This document shows, piece by piece, positions 28,044 to 33,102 of a stretch of 33,102 bases of DNA. Below the pieces are notes generated by a model that made no database searches, was not told where the DNA came from, and was given only the letters and a program-made list of their open reading frames with translations. Numbering within the stretch: position 1 is the stretch's first letter; every line of letters starts with the position of its first letter. The stretch spans positions 1 to 33,102 of the forward strand of contig RXJD01000051.1 in assembly GCA_003987775.1 (NCBI GenBank), written 5' to 3'. Origin of the DNA: Mycobacterium sp. GTDB lineage: Bacteria; Actinomycetota; Actinomycetes; Mycobacteriales; Mycobacteriaceae. Made by a program: the position numbers and the translations under genes.

Positions 28044-28396
28044 ACCTGCACGGCCGGCCGACCGCGGCCGAACTCGTCGCCGCCGTCGCCGAATTTCTGG
28101 AACGCGACGTCCGGGACGCCACCGCCGGGCAGGTCAACTCGCACATCAATTTCCAGGCCCGGGTGGCGGCCAACGCGCTGCGCATGGTCGAGCGGGAACT
28201 GCAGAACCCGGGCGCATCCGACGTGGAAGCGGCACTGGCCGGGCTGGGATTTGCCGATGAAGCCGGGCTCGCCGCCGCCATCCGGGCCGGTGATCTGGAC
28301 GGCCGCGACGGCGACGTGGTCGCCTGCCTGCGCACGCTGGTGAGCCACCGGCTTGCTGCCGCCCATCCCGGATACGACAAGGAGCCGCAGTCATGA
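28040..28396 (+). CDS. DUF6285 small protein, probable kinase partner
   Basis: The product is 118 residues: MNLHGRPTAAELVAAVAEFL, then HINFQARVAANALRMVEREL. This alpha-helical pattern matches what I know as DUF6285, small proteins found beside APH-like kinase and acyl-CoA dehydrogenase genes. In the levulinate operon a small protein (LvaB) is needed together with LvaA for 4-hydroxyacyl-CoA phosphorylation. By position this is its counterpart, though identity of the families is inferred. It overlaps both neighbours by four bases, which suggests fixed stoichiometry. There is no signal peptide or membrane segment. Confidence 0.75.
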   Translation: MNLHGRPTAAELVAAVAEFLERDVRDATAGQVNSHINFQARVAANALRMVERELQNPGASDVEAALAGLGFADEAGLAAAIRAGDLDGRDGDVVACLRTLVSHRLAAAHPGYDKEPQS

Positions 28397-28788
28397 CCGT
28401 CAATGAGCTCGCAGACCGCCTGTTTTCCGCCATCGAGAACGGCGATCGAGCCACCGTCGCTTCGATGTGGAGCGAGAACGTCGCCGTCTGGCGCACCGAC
28501 GGCCGCCGCGACGCCACCACATGCGATGACAAGCCGCGGGCGTTGCGCGTCATCGACTGGTTCCTCTCGACCACCGCATCGCGCGGCTACCAGATCCTGG
28601 ATCGCCAGGTCTTCGAGAACGGATTCGTCCAGCAGCATGTGTTGCACGCCACCGGTCACGGCGGCCAATCGATCGCGATGCGGGTTTGCATCGTGATCAA
28701 GGTGGACACAGAAGGACTTATCGACCGAATCGACGAGTACTTCGACCCCGCGGAACTCGCGCCCCTACAAGTGAGGGACCCACGATGA
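28393..28788 (+). CDS. NTF2/SnoaL-like protein
   Basis: The product is 131 residues: MTVNELADRLFSAIENGDRATVASMWSENVAVWR, in the family's cone-shaped alpha+beta order, closing with IDRIDEYFDPAEL. SnoaL-like proteins are isomerases, hydratases or binding proteins for small hydrophobic ligands. No catalytic dyad can be assigned. It is coupled to DUF6285 and YceI by ATGA overlaps, so it belongs to the same pathway. A role as isomerase/hydratase for a pathway intermediate is a guess. Confidence 0.75.
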   Translation: MTVNELADRLFSAIENGDRATVASMWSENVAVWRTDGRRDATTCDDKPRALRVIDWFLSTTASRGYQILDRQVFENGFVQQHVLHATGHGGQSIAMRVCIVIKVDTEGLIDRIDEYFDPAELAPLQVRDPR

Positions 28789-29327
28789 CCACCCTGGAAA
28801 CGCTGCTCAGCGACCCGGAAACCGTCGGACCCTGGGCTCTGGTGCCCGACCGCTCGGCGGTCACCTTCAAGATCCGCAACATGTGGGGGCTGATGCCCGT
28901 CAAAGGTTCGTTCACCCAGTTCAGCGGCGAAGGACGGCTGACTCAGGGCGGCGCGGTATCGGGCCGGATCGACATCGAGGTGGCCTCGCTGGACAGCGGG
29001 ATCGGGCGCCGCGACAAGCACCTGCTGTCGGCCGACTTCTTCGATGCCGAGCGCTTCGCCACGATCAGCGTCGTCGTCAATGCGCTGCAACCGGGCACCG
29101 GGAAATCCGCCGACCTACGCACCCACTTCACCATCAAGGGCATCACCGAACCGGTGTCGCTGCCGGTGACGATCACCGAACTCGACGACGGCTCGGTACA
29201 AATCTCGGGCCGTTCGCAGATCGACCGATCCCGGTTCGACCTGGGGTGGAACAAACTCGGGGTGATGTCCAATGCGGTCACGGTGTCCGCTGAGGCAGTC
29301 TTCGTGCGGTCGGTCGGCGGCGCGTGA
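28785..29327 (+). CDS. YceI family protein
   Basis: The product is 180 residues. I chose ATG 28785 (MTTLETLLSDPETVGPWALV), which overlaps the preceding stop (ATGA). The YceI lipocalin-like barrel is recognisable from WALVPDRSAVTFKIRNMWG, IDVEVASLDSGIGRRDKHL with FFDAERFATISV, and FDLGWNKLGVMSNAVTVSAE. No signal peptide is present, so it is cytoplasmic. Family members bind isoprenoid or amphiphilic lipids. In this operon it may carry a hydrophobic substrate. It is the last gene of the operon before an Rv3143-like gene 15 bp away. Confidence 0.82.
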   Translation: MTTLETLLSDPETVGPWALVPDRSAVTFKIRNMWGLMPVKGSFTQFSGEGRLTQGGAVSGRIDIEVASLDSGIGRRDKHLLSADFFDAERFATISVVVNALQPGTGKSADLRTHFTIKGITEPVSLPVTITELDDGSVQISGRSQIDRSRFDLGWNKLGVMSNAVTVSAEAVFVRSVGGA

Positions 29328-29342
29328 ATTAACATCGCACCC

Positions 29343-29741
29343 GTGCCCGACACCACCCCACTGCGCGTCCTCGTTTACAGCGACAACGTCCACACCCGCG
29401 AACAGGTGAAGCAGGCCCTGGGCAAACGGCTGCACCCGGACCTGCCCGAATTGAGCTACGTCGAGGTCGCCACCGGCCCGATGGTGATCCGCACGATGGA
29501 CGAGGGCGGTATCGATCTGGCCATCCTCGATGGAGAGGCGGCGCCTACCGGCGGCATGGGCATTGCCAAGCAACTCAAGGACGAGTTGTCGTCCTGCCCG
29601 CCGATTTTGGTCTTGACCGGGCGCCCCGACGATGCGTGGCTTGCCAGCTGGTCGCGTGCCGAGGCGGCAGTGCCCCATCCGCTCGACCCGATCGTGCTGG
29701 GCCGGACGGCGCTGAGCCTGTTACGCGCCCCCGCGCACTAG
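29343..29741 (+). CDS. stand-alone receiver-domain protein (Rv3143-like)
   Basis: The product is 132 residues, starting at GTG 29343. It is a single CheY-like receiver: LRVLVYSDN, the phospho-acceptor region LAILDGEAAPTGGMG, and LVLTGRPDD. There is no output domain. The normal Lys of the receiver active site is not clear, with PHPLDP in its place, so phosphorylation may be atypical. M. tuberculosis Rv3143 (133 residues) lies at the same place beside PPE52 and the nuo operon. Its partner kinase is unknown. It is only 15 bp from yceI and five bases from the convergent PPE gene. Confidence 0.85.
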   Translation: MPDTTPLRVLVYSDNVHTREQVKQALGKRLHPDLPELSYVEVATGPMVIRTMDEGGIDLAILDGEAAPTGGMGIAKQLKDELSSCPPILVLTGRPDDAWLASWSRAEAAVPHPLDPIVLGRTALSLLRAPAH

Positions 29742-29746
29742 GCACC

Positions 29747-31027
29747 CTAGGCGCCGGGGATCCGGATCCTCGCTTCTTCTTCCTCTTCCTCGGCCTGCGG
29801 ACGGAATTCTCCGGGCGCAATTTCCGGCCTCAATCTGGCGACTGATTCCTCGGCGACTGCGTCCGATGCGCGGAATCCCGACGCCGGAATGCTCGATGCA
29901 CCCCGTGTCTGCGCGGCCGGCTTCGCTTCGCCGGGGGCTGCCGCCGCCGCGGCATCGGGGGCCGCGGTGGGCAGCACACTCATGGCCGGCACTTCTGCCT
30001 CCGGTGCTTCCACACCCTCGGCCGCGACGTCGGCTTCCTCGGTGGCCTCTTGGGCTGCGAGGGCCTCTTCGTCTTCCTTCTCCTGCGCTTTGGCGGGCAT
30101 CGGCATCGACGGGCCGTCGCCGAGCAGGCCGGAACTCCGGGTCATTGCGCCCATGGGCATCGGCATCGGCATCATGCCGAAGCCCCCGACGCCCGGGCTG
30201 GCCACACCGGGATTAGCGCTGGTGGCGGCCGCGCTACCGACGTCGGTTCCGGCCGCGGTGCCACCGGCGTAGGCACCCGCGTCGCCGCCGGTGTAACTGG
30301 CCGGCGCGAGCCCAGTGTCTGCGCTACCTACACCGCCTCCACCACCACCGCCGCCGGCGGCGGCAGCGCCTTCGGCACCAGTAGGCGGCGCACCTGCTCC
30401 GCCGGCACTGCCCCCGGCGGCCGCAGCGGCGCCGCCACCACCGGTACCCCCGCCGCCGGCCGCTCCACTCAGACCGCTGGCGATGCCTCCGGCGAGCGCC
30501 GGGAAGCTCTGCAGCACCGACTGCCACGGCACCACCTGCGCGGCGGCGGCCGCCGCGCCGGCGTAGTAGCTCGCCATCGCGCTGACGTCCTGGGCCCACA
30601 TCTCTTCGTAGATGCTTTCGGCCAGTGCGATCGCCGGGGCGTTCTGGCCGAACAGGTTGCTCATGATCAACTGCACGAACGCATTGCGGTTGGCGTCCAC
30701 CGCACCGGGATGGATGGTTGCCGCCTGCGCCGCCTCAAAGGCGCTGACCACCGCCAGCGCCTGCCCGGCCGCACCCTGAGATTGCGCCGCGGCCGCGGCC
30801 AGCCAGCCTGCATAGGGCGCTGCCGCAGCCGCCATGGCTGCCGACGCCGCTCCCTGCCACGCCTGGCCTGCCAGGTTCGAGATGACCGAGCCGAACGATT
30901 GGGCTGCGGTGCTCAACTCGGCTGCCAACCCGTCCCAGGCTGCCGCCGCCTGCAACATCGGTGCGCTGCCGGCTCCGAGGAACATCCGCAACGAGTTGAT
31001 CTCCGGTGGCAGCGTAAAGAAACTCAC
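29747..31027 (-). CDS. PPE family protein (PPE52-like) with acidic tail
   Basis: The product is 426 residues. I chose GTG 31027 ([16 protein letters not shown]), with GGAGG about ten bases upstream; upstream in-frame codons lack PPE character. The PPE domain (1-180) has [12 protein letters not shown] and [15 protein letters not shown]. It is followed by a Gly/Ala-rich stretch, a [13 protein letters not shown] segment and a C-terminus with two acidic patches, the last a run of glutamates before ARIRIPGA. It is close to PPE52 (Rv3144c) by start, order and the MPMPM segment. Probably an ESX-secreted envelope protein; function unknown. Divergent from the PE_PGRS gene across a region with DosR-like boxes. 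Confidence 0.85.
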   Translation of the reverse strand: MSFFTLPPEINSLRMFLGAGSAPMLQAAAAWDGLAAELSTAAQSFGSVISNLAGQAWQGAASAAMAAAAAPYAGWLAAAAAQSQGAAGQALAVVSAFEAAQAATIHPGAVDANRNAFVQLIMSNLFGQNAPAIALAESIYEEMWAQDVSAMASYYAGAAAAAAQVVPWQSVLQSFPALAGGIASGLSGAAGGGGTGGGGAAAAAGGSAGGAGAPPTGAEGAAAAGGGGGGGGVGSADTGLAPASYTGGDAGAYAGGTAAGTDVGSAAATSANPGVASPGVGGFGMMPMPMPMGAMTRSSGLLGDGPSMPMPAKAQEKEDEEALAAQEATEEADVAAEGVEAPEAEVPAMSVLPTAAPDAAAAAAPGEAKPAAQTRGASSIPASGFRASDAVAEESVARLRPEIAPGEFRPQAEEEEEEARIRIPGA

Positions 31028-31346
31028 AGACCCCGTCCTCCCAGATCGGCCATCGGCATCCCGGCGCTGACCTCGCAAAAGCGTGCAGCGACCCAGCTCA
31101 ACAGTAACAACAAGCGCTCCGCACGTCTGGCCGTCGCGCAGATCAATCGAATTTTCCGCGACCTCATCCCAGACAGCTTTCGGCGAGCCGCGTAGGGACT
31201 AACGGCGCCGACCGAGGGACTTCTGGCCCTAACGACGATTCGGTGCGCAACGAACCATCGGAGAACGTCATTCTCTCGATACCCCACCGGGTGTAGCAGT
31301 TGATGGCTAACGGGCAGCAGTGAATTCGGGCGCAGGGGGTTTGACG
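31028..31346. promoter_or_regulatory. 319-bp divergent promoter region of PPE52-like and PE_PGRS genes
   Basis: No gene is evident. It holds the PPE ribosome site (GGAGG near 31038), an AT-richer stretch (31141-31160) and a tandem DosR-box pair (31192-31232). GCAGGGGG is the ribosome site of the PE_PGRS start. No rRNA, tRNA or mobile element is seen. Confidence 0.6.
31192..31232. promoter_or_regulatory. tandem DosR-box pair upstream of PE_PGRS
   Basis: Two 20-mers start at 31192 (core GGGACTAACGGCGC, about 14 of 20 consensus matches) and 31213 (core GGGACTTCTGGCCC followed by TAA, about 13 of 20). They are 21 bp apart, the same spacing as the pair upstream of USP-dosRS. They lie 115 bp before the PE_PGRS start and 165 bp from the PPE52-like start. 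Called by eye. Confidence 0.6.
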
Positions 31347-33102
31347 ATGTCGATGGTCAGCGTTTCGCCGGAGGTGGTGTCGCAGGCGGCGTTGGATGTG
31401 GCGCGGATCGGGTCGGATGTCAGTGCGGGTAGTGCGGCGGCTGTGCTGCCGACGACGCAGGTAGTGGCGGCGGCCGGTGATGAGGTGTCGGCGGCGATTG
31501 CGGCGTTGTTCGGCACTCATGCCCGGGAGTATCAGGCGCTGGCTGCGCAGGCGGCGCGTTATCAGGACCAGTTCGTGGCGGCGTTGAGTTCGGCGGCGGC
31601 GGAGTATGCCGGGGCGGAGGTCAGTGCGGCGGCATGGCTGCAGGGTTCAGCGGCGGCAGTGGCGGCCTCGCCGGTGGCTGGGGTGTTTCAGCTGTTGGTG
31701 TACGGGCCCACCCACACGGTGAGTCAGTGGTGGATCAACAGTGTGTTCGGGCAGGTGCTGGACCCGATCCTCAATTTCCCGACCGATCTGTTGTTGGGCC
31801 GGGATCTGATCGGTAACGGCGCCGCGGGTACGGCGGCCAACCCGACCGGGGGTGCCGGCGGGTTGTGGTTCGGCGATGGCGGGGCGGGTTACAGCCCGAC
31901 CGGCAGCACCCCGCTGGCCGGTGGGGCCGGTGGGGCGGCCGGATTGATCGGCACCGGCGGCGCCGGAGGTGCGGGGGTCGCCGGCGGGGCCGGGGGCACC
32001 GGCGGCGCCGGGGGCTGGTTTATGGGCAATGGCGGTGCCGGTGGGGCCGGGGGGACGGCGGTCACTCTGGGCGGGGTCGGGGGTATCGGCGGGGCCGGCG
32101 GTCAGGCGTATGTGTTCGGCGACGGCGGTCTCGGTGGGGTCGGTGGTGCGGGCCTGAGCGGCACGGCCGGGCACCACGGGGTCAACCCCGGTGACTGGGG
32201 CACCAACGGCGGCCCCGCCGGCAACGGTGGGATGGGCGGGGCCGGAGGCCGGGGCGGGGTCATCGTCGGTGACGGCGGGTCCGGCGGCCTCGGTGGGGCC
32301 GGCGGTGCCGGTGGGGCCGGCGGCAGTGGCGTGACCGGCACGTCCGGGATCGCCGGGATCGACGCTGGGGCCGGCGGGACGGGCGGCTCGGGGGGTAACG
32401 GGGGTGCCGGCGGTGACGGGGCCATGGGTGGGGCCGGCGGGGCCGGCGGGTTGTTCGGTCAGACCGGGACGGCCGGCAACGGCGGGGCCGGCGGGGCCGG
32501 CGGGGCGGCCGGACTGCCCGGCGGTGGGGGCGCCGGAGCCGCCGGCACCGCCGGCTTCATCAACGGCGGGGCCGGCGGCAACGGCGGCAATCCGGGTGCG
32601 GCCGGAGGCGGCGGGCATGGTGGGGCGGCCGGCGGCGCGGGCGCGGTCGCCGGCGCCGACGGCGGGTCCGGGCTAGTGGTGCTCAGCAGCGGGTCCGGCG
32701 GCGCGGGTGGAGCCGGATTCAGCGCGCTCACCCCGGGCGTCAACGGCGGCGCGGGCGGGGCCGGCGGTAATGGGGGTTCGGTCGGCAATGGCGGCGCTGG
32801 GGGCGCCGGCGGCAACGGCGCCGCCGGCGCCTCCGGCCCTGGCGGGCTCAACCCGGGTGACTCCGGCTCCCCCGGTATCGCCGGCGGAGCCGGCGGGCAC
32901 GGCGGCTCCGGCGGTCTGGGCGGGGTCATCTCCGGTAACGGCGGCGCCGGCGGGACCGGTGGAGTCGGCGGGGCCGGCGGCAACGGCGGCGACGGCCTCA
33001 GCGGGGCAGCCGGCATCGCCGGGGTCAACAACGGCGCCGGCCAAAGCGGCGGATCGGGCGGCAGCGGCGGGGCCGGCGGGGCCGGGGGCACCGGCGGCGA
33101 CG
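31347..33102 (+). CDS. PE_PGRS family protein, 5' part
   Basis: An open frame of 585 codons from ATG 31347 to the window edge, with no stop. The PE domain (about 1-100) reads [20 protein letters not shown], with Pro8-Glu9 and [21 protein letters not shown] linker (about 105-165) has the GRPLI-type motif as GRDLIGNGA. The PGRS region follows from about residue 168, with hundreds of GGAGG/NGG units broken by short unique inserts ([23 protein letters not shown]). These proteins are exported to the envelope by ESX-5. The antisense strand is also open, a side effect of the GC-rich codon pattern. I do not recall a PE_PGRS between PPE52 and nuoA in M. tuberculosis. A tandem DosR-box pair lies upstream. 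Confidence 0.93.
   Translation, partial: MSMVSVSPEVVSQAALDVARIGSDVSAGSAAAVLPTTQVVAAAGDEVSAAIAALFGTHAREYQALAAQAARYQDQFVAALSSAAAEYAGAEVSAAAWLQGSAAAVAASPVAGVFQLLVYGPTHTVSQWWINSVFGQVLDPILNFPTDLLLGRDLIGNGAAGTAANPTGGAGGLWFGDGGAGYSPTGSTPLAGGAGGAAGLIGTGGAGGAGVAGGAGGTGGAGGWFMGNGGAGGAGGTAVTLGGVGGIGGAGGQAYVFGDGGLGGVGGAGLSGTAGHHGVNPGDWGTNGGPAGNGGMGGAGGRGGVIVGDGGSGGLGGAGGAGGAGGSGVTGTSGIAGIDAGAGGTGGSGGNGGAGGDGAMGGAGGAGGLFGQTGTAGNGGAGGAGGAAGLPGGGGAGAAGTAGFINGGAGGNGGNPGAAGGGGHGGAAGGAGAVAGADGGSGLVVLSSGSGGAGGAGFSALTPGVNGGAGGAGGNGGSVGNGGAGGAGGNGAAGASGPGGLNPGDSGSPGIAGGAGGHGGSGGLGGVISGNGGAGGTGGVGGAGGNGGDGLSGAAGIAGVNNGAGQSGGSGGSGGAGGAGGTGGD
31848..33102 (+). repeat. PGRS repeat region (GGC-rich, Gly-Gly-x)
   Basis: Imperfect tandem units such as GGCGGGGCCGGCGG coding Gly-Gly-Ala and Gly-Gly-Asn, within the PE_PGRS gene. 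The units are irregular and interrupted, so no fixed period is reported. The region continues past the window edge. Such tracts vary between strains and are error-prone in assemblies. Confidence 0.85.

Noticed and set aside
31647-33091. Long antisense open frames opposite the PE_PGRS gene, rich in Pro and Ala
   Set aside because: They are the complement of GGC/GCC repeat codons and have no domain or ribosome site; the sense frame has a clear PE domain.
31848-33102. Repeat array resembling a CRISPR or VNTR
   Set aside because: Units are irregular, in coding frame and Gly-rich; there are no constant repeats with unique spacers.

Overview
This window looks like the chromosome of a slow-growing, non-tuberculous Mycobacterium. 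The evidence is high GC content, PPE and PE_PGRS genes, a complete DosR/DosS dormancy regulator locus, a Tgs1-type WS/DGAT and Acg-type nitroreductases. Gene order follows, from memory, the M. tuberculosis segment from about Rv3127 to Rv3144c. Several blocks that I do not recall from that species are inserted between the syntenic genes. The species cannot be fixed from the sequence alone.

Layout. (1) 1-7842, dormancy block: the 5' end of a 13E12/DUF222-type gene, an Acg-type nitroreductase with a pyridoxamine-oxidase-like flavoprotein, a tgs1 homologue coupled to a group III truncated haemoglobin, a second Acg-type nitroreductase (Rv3131-like), and the USP-dosR-dosS operon on the minus strand. 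DosR-box-like palindromes lie in the promoter regions. (2) 8068-11779, inserted operon: quinol-type nitric oxide reductase, a four-cysteine membrane protein and a slipin, joined by ATGA overlaps and divergent from USP-dosRS. (3) 11966-15303: two translationally coupled PPE genes, a small membrane protein and hisN (Rv3137-like). (4) 15379-20762: fadE24-fadE23, then an inserted TetR and aldo/keto reductase on the minus strand, a short coding relic, and fadB4. (5) 20859-29327, a nine-gene catabolic operon with nearly all junctions overlapping: homogentisate-dioxygenase-like cupin, alpha/beta hydrolase, family III CoA-transferase, HMG-CoA-lyase-like aldolase, TetR, acyl-CoA dehydrogenase, APH-like kinase, DUF6285 protein and NTF2-like protein, followed by a YceI protein. 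(6) 29343-33102: an Rv3143-like receiver protein, a PPE52-like gene on the minus strand, and a PE_PGRS gene that runs off the window.

How the genes may work together. DosS carries the haem, redox-gate and phosphorylation residues of the M. tuberculosis sensor, which responds to NO, CO and hypoxia/redox. It is surrounded by genes that could consume or buffer NO (a NO reductase and a truncated haemoglobin) and by classic dormancy genes for triacylglycerol storage and flavoproteins. Two tandem DosR-like box pairs, each with 21 bp spacing, lie between USP and norB and between the PPE52-like and PE_PGRS genes. They suggest that the regulon here may include the NO reductase operon and the PE_PGRS gene.

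The catabolic operon contains the kinase, small partner and acyl-CoA dehydrogenase trio known from levulinate/4-hydroxyacid catabolism (LvaA, LvaB, LvaC). It sits behind a ring-cleavage-type dioxygenase and a hydrolase, which suggests an undescribed route that ends in a 4-hydroxyacyl-CoA.
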